Assembly (NCBI GenBank): GCA_016630905.1
Contig: WBMQ01000003.1
Coordinates: forward strand, 806,001-870,000
DNA length: 64,000 bases
Reading direction: 5' to 3'
DNA from: Capillidium heterosporum
Taxonomy: Eukaryota; Entomophthoromycota; Entomophthoromycetes; Entomophthorales; Capillidiaceae
Positions within the stretch are counted from its first letter, which is position 1, and each line of letters begins with the position of its first letter. Under the pieces are notes generated by a model. That model was not told where the DNA came from. It did not search any database and saw only the letters and a list, made by a program, of their open reading frames with translations. Shown here in pieces: positions 1 to 9,959 of this stretch. Made by a program: the position numbers and the translations under genes.

Positions 1-1416
1 GTAGTTCCCATTATAGTTGATAAGCTCGACTACTCGGTCGTCAAACATCAACTCTATCCCAAGATTCAGGTAGGTGAGTAACAATTTTATTTAATTAATA
101 TATATTTTAGACTTTATACACCAAGACCAACATGTTAAGCATCAAAGTAGCGGTCTTACACTGCTTCAAGGCGTTACTCCCTGTATTGGATAAGGACTGT
201 ATCAACGTCAAGCTCATACCACTGTTACAAGCCACTAAGAGTAAAGAACCCAATGTGCAGGTAATATCTTGTGTATACATATATACTTATGAATTTAGTT
301 GGCGATTGTCGCAATCTACCTGGAACTTGGTCTTACATTTACTGAAGCCGATACAGTGGCGACTCAATTATTACCTGAATTGTGGAAGACCACCGTCAAC
401 CCTAATATGAATCCCCAGCAGGTAATTTTTATATGTAAATTTCTGGCATTCAATACATATTTAGTTACATGCGCTGTTCGACGGCATCAAGAAACTTAGT
501 GCCAAGGTCGAGAAGGAGTTGACGAGCCGAGCCAAAGTCGAATCGAGTCTGCAGAACAAAGTGAACAACAAAGTTTCGGGTCCGGTAGCTGTCGACTTTG
601 AAACTCTGGTGGGAGCATCTAAATCTAGTTCTTCGAATACCAACTACAATAACCAGGTAAACCTTTGTCTTGGTTAAATTTTAATAAACACTTGTATGTT
701 AGTTGTCGAGCCAAGCCAGCGTGAAGCACTCATCCCAGAATCCGACTAAAGGGCTAACTAGTAGTACGTCAGAAGAGAAGTTGACTTGGTCTGAGTTCAC
801 CAAAGGGCAAAAGGACCAGATTGGAACTTCAACTCGAAAAGTGGAACCGGTCAAGGCTACTACGACTACACCGTGGAGTCTAGCTGGAAACAAGGCGAGC
901 ACCAGCCAGGCCTTCCCTACTTTACCCAAACCACCAAGCACCGGCTCTGGTATCGGTACCAGCGTCAACTCCAATTTTACCAACCTCAATGCTAACTTTC
1001 AAACTCCTAATTACAGTCTACCTGGTACAACCTTTAGTGCCAGTACCAACCTCAGTACCACCAATAATGTTGCCAACTACAACCTACAGGGCACGACTTT
1101 CAATACAAATAGTAATCTTAATACAAATGCCAATGGCCCCAATTACAATCTAGCTGGCACAAGCTTCAGCACGAATACAAATGCCACTTCCAACGTCAAC
1201 TGGAATCGCCCCAGCTCGGCACTTAGCCCGACATCTAGTAGCTTAAACCCACTTAACTTGGTAAACCCAGCCACACGGTCCCCTTCCACTCCACCCATAT
1301 TACCTAATATGAACATGTCCAGTCAGCTTTTGACGCCGAGTCCAGCGAGTACCTCTATGAAATTAAATGGAAAGGGTAGAAAAGCAGAGGTCGATATGTT
1401 TGACCCATTGGCTTAG
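1..1416 (+). CDS. SCY1/SCYL2-like pseudokinase, C-terminal part (5' end outside window)
   Basis: Five exons can be joined in frame: 1-69, 111-260, 299-421, 465-656 and 703-1416, with GT-AG introns of 38-46 nt. They give the last 415 residues. The first about 150 residues are leucine-rich, HEAT-like helices (for example LDYSVVKHQLYPKIQ and VAVLHCFKALLPVLD) as found after the inactive kinase domain of SCY1/SCYL2. The family works in clathrin-dependent Golgi/endosome traffic. The rest is a low-complexity Ser/Thr/Asn-rich tail with three degenerate repeats of the type NYxLxGTxF (about 1006-1165). It ends in a basic stretch and the short acidic-aromatic peptide DMFDPLA, which resembles clathrin/adaptor-binding tail peptides. 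The kinase-like N-terminus is upstream of the window. Family assignment rests on the HEAT-like part and the tail layout; another HEAT protein is possible. Confidence 0.75.
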
Positions 1417-2109
1417 TACCTTATAGAATAAACTTAGTTTGAACTTACAATTAACTTTGATACCAAAAAGTTGAATTGGAATAGGCTTATACTAATTTTT
1501 GTAGGCTTTTTAAGTGATGTTAAATAAGAATTCTATATCGATAAATTTAAATTTTGAGTAATAAAGCTTCATATGGAGCTTAGACAGAACTATTATGTTC
1601 TTAATCCCATTTTAGTCATATTTAATTATCTTTTGTAGGATTGTATATTCATATTTTTTGCAACTATAGCTTTTGCTGACATAATGATAAAGCTTATTAG
1701 ATCCTTAACGTCACCTTTTTTATAAGCATATGTTCCATCCATTTGATTGTTGGATTCCCCATGCAGTGAAAGGAATCATCGGTTTGCACTTCGAACATAA
1801 ATTTTAAGTACAAGTAGGGAATTCAATCTTCAGCTGAAGAATTCCAACATTCTCAAAGCATTTGAGTTGGAAGTTTCTAACAAAGTTTAAATAAGAATCC
1901 TTGAAAATGATAAAATCACAGCAGGTATACTTTAGATATACTACTCGATTCAGCAAAACTGAGTAGTATTGAGTAAACTAATATAGGACTAACGATACTA
2001 TGGCTCTTGTGGATGGAACTTTGTACGAATAAATTTATAGTGGATACACTTTCTTAATAGCTACATTACATAGATCAAACTTATTACAAGAATCCTACTA
2101 AAGTTCTGA
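1417..2109. other. Intergenic, AT-rich
   Basis: Spacer between the SCYL2-like gene and the CaM-kinase pair. It contains the 3' untranslated region of the upstream gene. No coding pattern with plausible splice sites was seen on either strand. Confidence 0.6.
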
Positions 2110-2443
2110 ACTAACAAACTTTTCAAGTACTTGCCTCTCCATCAAGCTATATAGCACTATGTGCTAAATCCAGTCATTAATGACTCAAATACCTGCCATT
2201 TCAAACGTTGTTAAAAATAAAGTCTTCAATAGTTCGGCAGAACTTGGCTGAAACACTTAGACGTCGGCTTTCAGCCTTAACAAAGTTGGAGTAGAATCAA
2301 TCGATCATTTCTAAATCAGGGATAATTATTGGCTATGATATTATCCTTTTAGATTCGACCGAATGAGAGGGGAAATAAACCCAGCATTATCGATCTGGAA
2401 CAGAAACGGTTGGAATTTAGGAACAAAGTCACATTCATTGCCT

Positions 2444-2451
2444 GTATAAAA
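2444..2451 (+). promoter_or_regulatory. TATA box of CaM kinase copy A
   Basis: TATAAAAA lies 67 bp before the ATG at 2511. The second copy has TATAAATA 63 bp before its ATG in the same surrounding sequence (CTGTATAAA), so the element is conserved between the paralogues. Confidence 0.7.
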
Positions 2452-2510
2452 AGAAGCCTACCTCACGTTCATAACGAAGCTAAAATATAAACCAGAAGCT
2501 ACAGTACAAG

Positions 2511-3968
2511 ATGAGTGAAGTTATCAACCGAATTACCCATTTTCTCAAGCCACAACCCGACAGCTTACACCAAGAAGAAGCTTTACAAGTTTAATAAGAC
2601 TATAGGTAGTTCATCAATCTTAAATGCGCTGTTAATATTTTTATGATAGGTCATGGCACATTCGGTTTAGTACGCTTAGCTACCAAGACAGGACACCAAC
2701 GAAGAAGTGGCAATAAAGATCATCTTGAAGGCTTCAGTTAAAGATAATGAAAAGATGGTGTACAGCGAGCTCGAGGCTAACAAGAAGTTCAACCATCCCA
2801 ACATAGTTCGGTTCATCGATTGGTTTGAGTCCAAAGACAAATTCTATATCGTATTTAGTTTGTATTCTTATATTGCATTTTTCCTCTTGTTAAATAGCTT
2901 TATAACAGGTGTAGGGGCGGTGAACTTTTCGATAGATTAATCCAAAGAGGGAGGTTTACCGAGAAGAATGCTAAATTCTTAGTCAATCAGATACTATTGG
3001 CGGTCGAATACCTACATAAAAATAACCTGGTGCATAGGGGTAAGTTGCTGATAAACACATTTTTTAACAATTGAAAAGACCTAAAGCCCGAGAACTTGTT
3101 GTTCGAATCGGAAGCTGAAGATGCAAGACTTATGTTGACAGACTTTGGGTAAATGTTTTGATAGGCATTTCATTAAAGTATGTATTTTCTAGCATTTCCA
3201 AACTGTTGAAAGAGGATGACGAGGTTTTAACTACGCTATGTGGATCTCGAGGTTACGTCGGTAAACTTTATTATTATCGGTAAATGCTAACGGGCTTGAA
3301 CTTTAACTCAGCACCCGAAGTTTTACTGAGAAAGGGATACAGTAAACCCATCGATATGTGGGCTGTCGGGTAAGCTTAATGCACCTACCTTATACTAACT
3401 TCTACTTAGAATAATAACCTATCTACTGTAAGTACCTAGTCCAAGCCTAAAGCATTAACTTTATTAGATTGTGTGGCTCCAACCCGTTCCGTGCCTACGA
3501 GAACACACCTGGACTTCCAAAAGCCATGCTGGACGAGACCTATTCCTTTAATCCCAGGACCTGGAGTCGTATATCCCCCGAAGGTAATTTATCTATTCAA
3601 CTACCTACTCACCTCTAACTTAGCCAAGGACTTCGTATCTCAGTTACTCAAGGGTGATCCCAGTCACCGTATGACCGTCAAGCAAGCGCTCCACCACAAA
3701 TGGATCGTCGGAGAAACTGAATTTGATCCACGACCTTATGGATCACGTCAAGGAGGAGTTCGATGCGCGAGCCGCCTATCGTCGTGCCTTCAACAAGCTA
3801 CGTGCCATCAACAACATCCGGCTGCACATGTCCCAGAAGTCAGACAGCACTTCTTCGTTGGAAGCTTCCCCCGAATTGGGTACCACTCCTACCAGCTTGG
3901 ATACCGAGAGTATTGTCGAGGAGAAGTTGGAGGCCTTGCCAGTGGAGGACCTCAGAATCTCTAAATAA
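2511..3968 (+). CDS. Ca2+/calmodulin-dependent protein kinase, copy A (three +1 frame breaks)
   Basis: Nine exons correspond one-to-one with the neighbouring copy: 2511-2605, 2650-2861, 2909-3039, 3079-3148, 3193-3260, 3312-3369, 3410-3427 (18 nt), 3468-3583, 3624-3968. Kinase landmarks are present: glycine loop GHGTFG, VAIK lysine, HRDLKPEN, DFG, GYVAPEV, and a basic C-terminal helix ([13 protein letters not shown]) typical of the CaM-binding segment. Exons 1, 2 and 9 each carry exactly one base too many. Breaks lie near 2555-2567, 2686-2693 and 3720-3734. Skipping one base at each gives about 369 residues collinear with copy B. All splice sites are intact and the protein stays conserved after each break, which is unusual for a decaying gene. 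It is either a recoded gene, a very young pseudogene, or affected by sequence errors. Confidence 0.7.
3410..3427 (+). other. 18-nt microexon of CaM kinase copy A
   Basis: The segment between acceptor CTTAG (ends 3409) and donor GTAAGT (starts 3428) encodes IITYL within the kinase motif VGIITYLLLCGSNPF. The equivalent 18-nt exon in copy B is 5749-5766, so the microexon predates the duplication. Confidence 0.85.
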
Positions 3969-4464
3969 TCTTTACATCATATGTTCTGACTGGCATCTAT
4001 CCAATCATTTGCATAGTATGTATGCCAATTAACTACCTAAAGCTTAATTGATATATTATTTTTATATTTTGATTTACTTTTCTTTTTGTTTCAACTACAA
4101 TTATGGATATATAAGAGGCAGACGTATGTTATAATAGTAATAGATATACCTAAAATTTAAGTAAAATGTTTGCAGTATTGTATTACTATGCTGTATTTTG
4201 AATATTTATAAAGTATAGTTAGTATCTTTTGAAAGTGATAAAGCCAGGAATACATTTCTAAACCTATTGGGTATACCTGTAATAGGTTTATAATTGTAGT
4301 GGACCTTATCGTTAAATCTTTGAACAATGAGCTTTTAATACTACCTCCATCTTTTTCTACGATTTGGCTTCTCTAAACTTAATGGATAGAAATTAAATTA
4401 TATATAGGATAGAAGCAGTAGATGGATTACTTTTACTATTTAGCTACATATCTTAAAGCTATTT
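3969..4464. other. Intergenic between the two kinase copies
   Basis: AT-rich 3' flank of copy A. No coding pattern or RNA gene was recognised. Confidence 0.6.
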
Positions 4465-4779
4465 AAGTGGGCTCCTCTCTATCAAAAATTCGAGCCACTA
4501 CATACTTTATCCGGTCATTGATGGCACAAATACGTTGTATTTCAAAAGACAAAAGCTATAAATTTTCAGAATTCGGCTAAAGTTCTCTTGAAAAATTTAG
4601 GAATCGGCTTGCAAGCTACACTATTTGATTCGATTTGACCAATACATTTCCAAATTAGGAAACATATTAGTTATGACAGTACAAAGGAATTTTGCCGAAG
4701 AAACAAGAGGCATAATCGGCTAAGATTTGGCCTTGAATAGAAGCTGTAGTTTTAGCAACAAAGCCACACCAACTATCTG

Positions 4780-4787
4780 TATAAATA
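4780..4787 (+). promoter_or_regulatory. TATA box of CaM kinase copy B
   Basis: TATAAATA lies 63 bp before the ATG at 4843, at the position equivalent to the TATA box of copy A. Confidence 0.7.
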
Positions 4788-4842
4788 GAAACTTACACTA
4801 TGTCGTAGCAAGCTAAAACATAAGCAACTCACAGCAAAAGAG

Positions 4843-6299
4843 ATGAGCCAGGCCATTAATCGAATTACTCACCTATTTAAACCTCAACCCGACAGTTACA
4901 CCAAGAAGAAACTGTACAAGTTCAGCAAGACTTTAGGTAACTCCATTCAACTTTAGATGTATATTAAAATATATATGTTTGATAGGCCAAGGTGCTTTTG
5001 GTTTAGTACGTCTAGCTACTAAACTTGATACCAACGAAGAAGTAGCTATAAAGATCATCTTGAAGGCTTCAGTTAAAGGCAATGAAAAGATGGTGTATGA
5101 TGAATTGGAGGCCAACAAGAAGTTCAATCACCCCAACATAGTTCGGTATATCGATTGGTTCGAATCTAAAGACAAATTTTACATCGTATTTAGCTTGTAA
5201 TTATAGAAATTATTTTCTTTTTAGTAAACACATTTAATATCTAGATGTAGGGGCGGTGAGCTTTTCGATAGATTGGTCCAGAGGAAAAGGTTCAGTGAAA
5301 ACAACGCCAAATTTCTAATAAACCAGACCTTGCTAGCCGTCGAATACCTACATAACAATAATTTGGTGCATAGAGGTAAATAGTTGGCAAGTACATTTTT
5401 AAAGTTTGTAAAGATCTAAAACCCGAGAACTTGTTGTTTGAATCGGAAGCTGAAGATACGAGGCTTATGGTAACCGATTTTGGGTAAATGTTCTATAAAA
5501 CAGTAAATTAAAGTAAAATCATTTTCTAGCATCTCTAAACTGCTGAAAGAGGATAGCGAGGTTTTAACAACACTATGTGGATCCCAAGGCTACATGGGTA
5601 GGCTTTTATTTAAAAAGCAATAGATTAACCTGTTTGGTTTTCATAATTAGCACCGGAAGTTTTGTTGCAGAAAGGATACAGTAAACCGGTTGATATGTGG
5701 GCCATCGGGTAAGCTTGTCCCATCTACTTTATGCTGACTTCAATTTAGGATAATAACATACCTATTGTAAGTACTTAGATTCAAAACCTCAGTTTTAACT
5801 TTATTAGGCTATGTGGTTCCAATCCGTTCCGCTTTTACGAAAAGACGCCCGAACTCCCCAAAGCCATGTTGGATGAAAATTATTCTTTCAACCCAAGGTT
5901 CTGGAGCCGCATATCTTTGGATGGTAGTTTTAACCGCTTAACAACCTATTAACCACCCATATAGCTAAAGATTTTGTAACGAAACTACTTAAGGGCGATC
6001 CCAACCAACGTATGACTGCTAAGCAGGCTCTCAACCACAAATGGATCGTCGGGGAAAGTGTCTGCAGCTTTGGCCTCATGAACCACGTCAAGAAGTTCGA
6101 TACCAAGGCCGCCTATCGCCGCGTCTTCAATAAGCTTCGAGCTATCAACAGTGTTTGGCTTCACATGTCTAAGAAATTTGGTAGTACCTCCACGTTGGAA
6201 ACTTTACTTGGACTCACGACTTTTACCAATTCTGATAATAAGACTATTGTTGCGAAGTTGAATGTCCTACCAATTCAAGACCGCAAGCTTTTAGCTTAA
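4843..6299 (+). CDS. Ca2+/calmodulin-dependent protein kinase, copy B
   Basis: Exons 4843-4936, 4986-5196, 5245-5375, 5414-5483, 5530-5597, 5651-5708, 5749-5766, 5808-5923 and 5965-6299 total 1101 nt and close in frame to 366 residues. Order of motifs: lead-in [20 protein letters not shown] with the glycine loop, VAIKIILK (ATP lysine), HRDLKPEN, DFG, the activation segment LTTLCG with the threonine expected to be a CaMKK target, GYMAPEV, and a C-terminal autoinhibitory/CaM-binding helix ([15 protein letters not shown]). The size fits single-domain fungal CMK kinases. It should phosphorylate Ser/Thr substrates in response to Ca2+/calmodulin. This copy needs no frame correction, unlike copy A. 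Confidence 0.9.
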
Positions 6300-8318
6300 C
6301 TTCATTAAGATACCAAACCCTACTGGTATCTACGAAAACCTGTATATAATCCTAACGATATTTAACTACTTTAAATCTAATAAATTTGATGTTTTTTATT
6401 TGAATTACCTATTGTACTTTATTTATACAAGCTACTATAGTATACTTATATAGTTATAGTTGGTACTTTATGAGTACCTTCACCAGCTACAATTGTGTTT
6501 GTAGAAGGTATTTTAACTATTCTATCAAAATCAAATCGAGTTTTAAGTATAGCCTTGATTGAAGGAAATTTAGCACGAATTTGGACTAACCACCAATGTC
6601 TACCAGCTCAATCAAGTGCCAAGACTTAACGTAGCCAGCTGTAACGACTGCAGTTTTAAATTTTAAAAACAGAGCCTATAGTGTTGAAAAGCTACTACGC
6701 TGTGAAATGATGATACGGCTTTTGGTTTATACTTTTGAACTGCCAACATAAAATGCACTTTAGGTCGGATCTGGACTCAGCTTTTTGGATTTATAGAAAT
6801 TATAATGTCAGAGAGACAAGATGAATATATACACATGCTTCTTATTTAACTTGGATCCTATCAAAATGCAGATGAATGTAGTCTATAAGTTGATATTGCT
6901 ATCAGTTTTATCAAATGAAGGTTTAGTTGGCTAAGGGTTTCGATGACTTTGATAGTTAAAAATAGCTGTAATATAATATTGTACATTTTTATCAATTTAG
7001 CATCATAGTTTTTAAAATAGATCCTATACTTGTTTCATATGCTTATATTTCGTTTGGATAAATATAAATCCAACTTAGATGGAAGTACGATACCAATATA
7101 AATATAACCTATAGGCCCAAACCAAACTTATCTATAAAAGTATATTAAAGTTATAAATAAATTGATCTAATCCATTGACATGTAGTGCCAGGTAACTCTA
7201 TAGCAACTGTATTGATGGAACACCTCTATTTTACGGGTTGAAAAAAGGGATTGAAGCGATATATAATCGTAAAGGAGACATATAAATCCTTAGATTATTT
7301 ATACTTAATCAGCAACCTCATAAGGATGTATTACAAAATTACTTAAGCTAGACAAAGATGAAAGTATATTTCTTTTAATGGCCCTTTAACCTCAATTGAC
7401 AAAAGAACAACTTCAATTTTAAAGGAACTTTCCTTTTTAGCCTCCAACATATTACTTTGCTTAAATATAGCAACAGTTAATCAATCGATTGGACTTTAAA
7501 GCTACTCGGACCGTCCTTTTACCATCGCATTGATACTCCTTTAGGTACCGTTGTTCGGCTTTAAAATAGCTCTAGCCGATTTATTTTAGTGACATTTTAT
7601 CCCACGAATATAGTAGTTTTAGAGGAATGGAGTTCTATTTTTCGAACCAAGTTTATACTTTTATATAATATATATTGTAAACCCAATACTTATGGAGCCA
7701 ATACAATGTATGCAATTAGCAACTATAAATACAAGCCAACTTTTATTGAAATTATAAATTGTAGCTGAAGGTGACTAAATTTTAGCTCACCATATAAAGC
7801 AACTTTCGAGTACAAAGCTGCAAGTGGAGTATCGCTACTTTACATCAATATACAGGCAAATGGGCTGATAGATTGCAGCTATAGATAAAAGATAGAGAGA
7901 TAGATGAACCTTTAAACCTGTCTAAATTTAGCCAGTAATTCCAAACCAAGAAGGCAAAAATATCCAAGAGAACCTTGACCTACAAAGCTACCAAGTCGGG
8001 AATTTCATCCTCATTGTCAAAAACAACCACTTCAAATCTACAGGAACCACTGCTTACATCATGTATTGAGTTTGTCCAACAACAGTAGCGGCTAGTTAGT
8101 CGAAGTGGCTTTAAAGTAAAAAGACTGATGGAATTTTATCAGATAATACTTGCCAAAATTATACTAGGTTACTATCAAAGACAAATGTTGTTTTAAACCA
8201 AATCGAGAGAAACTTGCAGAAAGGCCGTAATTGGCTTTTTACCGCCTTTAGGGTCTATTTGCTGGATAGTAACTTGTTTTCGCAGGTGATCTAGTAGTAT
8301 TTGCAAGCTTTATTTAGG
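6300..8318. other. Intergenic, AT-rich
   Basis: Two kilobases with no gene recognised on either strand. Only short, low-complexity reading frames are present. Confidence 0.6.
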
Positions 8319-8490
8319 TGAGATTGAAGTACTCCCCCAGATCTGATGGGCAAATTGGATAAAGATTGCTATATGGGACAGATACAATCCCCCAAGTATG
8401 ATGAACGAAGTTTGTTGAAACGCTATTTATATGTAGGACAAGTATATTCCCCAGCTGATAGACCACTTTTATTGAAGTGCTAGTTACATG
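8319..8490. repeat. Three imperfect direct repeats of 57-58 bp
   Basis: Units lie at 8319-8375, 8376-8433 and 8434-8490. Each has a CCCC(A) block near its beginning, a TTGAA or GATAAA block in the middle and an ATATG/ACATG end. Units 2 and 3 are closest (GGACA...CCCCA...TTGAA..GCTA). The array lies about 0.5 kb upstream of the chitin deacetylase start. Function is unknown; it could be a minisatellite or an upstream regulatory array. Confidence 0.65.
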
Positions 8491-8920
8491 AGATTTAATT
8501 TTTCTAAAAACCAGACAGTTCAAGTGCGGGTAAAAACTGGTAAACAATTCAATTCCGCTTACTTAAATTTGTTCTCTAGATTTAGTTACAAGGACCAGCT
8601 CGCTATTAATAACAGGGTTTGCCTTAGTGGATCTTTCTTATCGTAAAGTTATTCAGACATCGGGTCCATCGTTACAAGCTGTTCCTTTATTTCCTTTGCT
8701 AGGACTTTGAATAACAACCTATTTCTCCATCAGATTAAAAGCATCGTGGATCATAAAAGAGAGTCTTGACTTTGCAATTGATTGGTAGCCGCGATTAAAT
8801 ATTCCAACTATATACTTGGTAAATACTGGATCCTCGGCCCAATTAATTCTCGTATCAGCAAAAGAAACATCCCCTTAAGGCCATGCTACCAATTTCAACT
8901 AAAGTTCAAAATTTCAACAG
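8491..8920. other. Upstream region of the chitin deacetylase
   Basis: No gene is seen. Contains the distal promoter of the gene starting at 8979. Confidence 0.5.
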
Positions 8921-8921
8921 C

Positions 8922-8929
8922 TATATAAA
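8922..8929 (+). promoter_or_regulatory. TATA box of chitin deacetylase gene
   Basis: TATATAAA occurs 57 bp before the ATG at 8979, a spacing like that of the kinase genes. Confidence 0.65.
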
Positions 8930-8978
8930 GCAAACATTAAACCCCAATTAGCCTTCGACATTCAACTTTACAAAATTC

Positions 8979-9959
8979 ATGACTTCCCTAAAACATCTAA
9001 GCCTCTTCCTCTTCCTCATCTTCAACTTTGTTGTTTCTAACACAAGCTTACCAACTAGCATCAAGTGTGGTGACGGTAAATGTGCCCTAGATGGTTACGA
9101 AACTTGTATTAGCTGCCCCATAGACTGCGGGAGGTGCAAACTGGAATCCTTTCAAAGTTGTATCAAGCCGGGTATGTTCGCCTTGACCTTCGACGATGGA
9201 CCCACCGAGTACACTGAAGAGCTTTTGAGCATATTGGACAAGCACAAGGTCAAGGCATCCTTCTTTGTCATCGGAATGCAACTCAACAAACCCAACATGG
9301 GACCTAAACTCAAGACCATCTACGATGCCGGCCACTCCATCGCCTCCCACACCTGGAGTCACCCCTGGCTCCCCGACCTTAGCGACCAAGCTATGCGTGA
9401 GGAGATGAAGAAGACCGAAGAGTTGATCGTTAAATATATCAGTAGGAAACCCATGTTCATGCGGTGCCCCAGATTAGCTATAAACGATAGAGTTACCGCC
9501 AACATGAACTCCATGGGTTATGAACCGGTGCAAGTTTCCTTAGATACCTACGACTGGGCTGTACGTGATAAGAACCCCAGCGAGATCTTCGACTCCATAA
9601 ATAGAAGAGTCAGTAACTCTAACCCCAATTATGACTCCTTCATCTCGTTGCAACATGAAACGACGAAACCAGTGCTGGCCCGTATCCCCGAGATTATCAA
9701 GCTGATAAGGGACAAGGGGTATACCTTTGTAACTGTTGAAACTTGTAGAGGATATCCTTCGGCCTACCATGATTTTGATGGGAAATCCAAACTGGTGGAT
9801 GGCCAAAACAGTACTAGTTCTACAACTTCGGAATTGGTCAAGCAATCGACGGCCTCCAACACTACCATCACAAGTTCAACCTCGCAAAGCAGGTCGTATA
9901 GTTTAAATATTAGTCTAATAGTAGCGACGCTGGTTTTGTCGTTGGCTATTCACCTGTAA
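8979..9959 (+). CDS. Chitin deacetylase (carbohydrate esterase 4), secreted, GPI-anchor type
   Basis: Intronless, 326 residues. A signal peptide (about 1-25, LFLFLIFNFVVS) is followed by a compact cysteine motif (CGDGKCALDGYETCISCPID, continuing CGRC), then the NodB/CE4 domain from about residue 60. Motif 1 TFDDGP and motif 2 SHTWSHP supply the metal-binding D and two H. Motif 4 is SLDTYDW and motif 5 is SLQHE. Motif 3 reads RCPRL where most family members have RxPYG, so the groove residue after the conserved R has changed. The C-terminal 50 residues are Ser/Thr-rich and end in a hydrophobic tail with no following charge, as in a GPI signal. Role: removing acetyl groups from cell-wall chitin to give chitosan, at the cell surface. 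Confidence 0.9.
   Translation: MTSLKHLSLFLFLIFNFVVSNTSLPTSIKCGDGKCALDGYETCISCPIDCGRCKLESFQSCIKPGMFALTFDDGPTEYTEELLSILDKHKVKASFFVIGMQLNKPNMGPKLKTIYDAGHSIASHTWSHPWLPDLSDQAMREEMKKTEELIVKYISRKPMFMRCPRLAINDRVTANMNSMGYEPVQVSLDTYDWAVRDKNPSEIFDSINRRVSNSNPNYDSFISLQHETTKPVLARIPEIIKLIRDKGYTFVTVETCRGYPSAYHDFDGKSKLVDGQNSTSSTTSELVKQSTASNTTITSSTSQSRSYSLNISLIVATLVLSLAIHL

Larger units (their letters stand above)
2110..3968 (+). repeat. Tandem duplication, unit A (promoter plus CaM-kinase gene)
   Basis: This unit matches 4465-6299 in the same orientation. The match covers the upstream region (for example the blocks around CCAGTCATTAATGACTCAAAT and CCGGTCATTGATGGCACAAAT), the TATA box and all nine exons. Introns keep position and phase but have diverged in sequence. 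The copies are clearly paralogous rather than recent identical duplicates. Confidence 0.85.
4465..6299 (+). repeat. Tandem duplication, unit B (promoter plus CaM-kinase gene)
   Basis: Partner of 2110-3968, in direct orientation with the same exon order and phases. The limits are approximate because the upstream homology fades gradually. Confidence 0.85.

Noticed and set aside
2551-2567. CAA CCC as an obligate +1 slip sequence
   Set aside because: The same CAA CCC is read without a shift in CaM kinase B (4884-4889) and in PKA-R exon 2 (20025-20030), so it cannot be sufficient by itself.
8314-8547. 77-codon minus-strand frame over the 57-bp repeats
   Set aside because: It is explained by the repeat periodicity (57 is divisible by three) and has no protein similarity.
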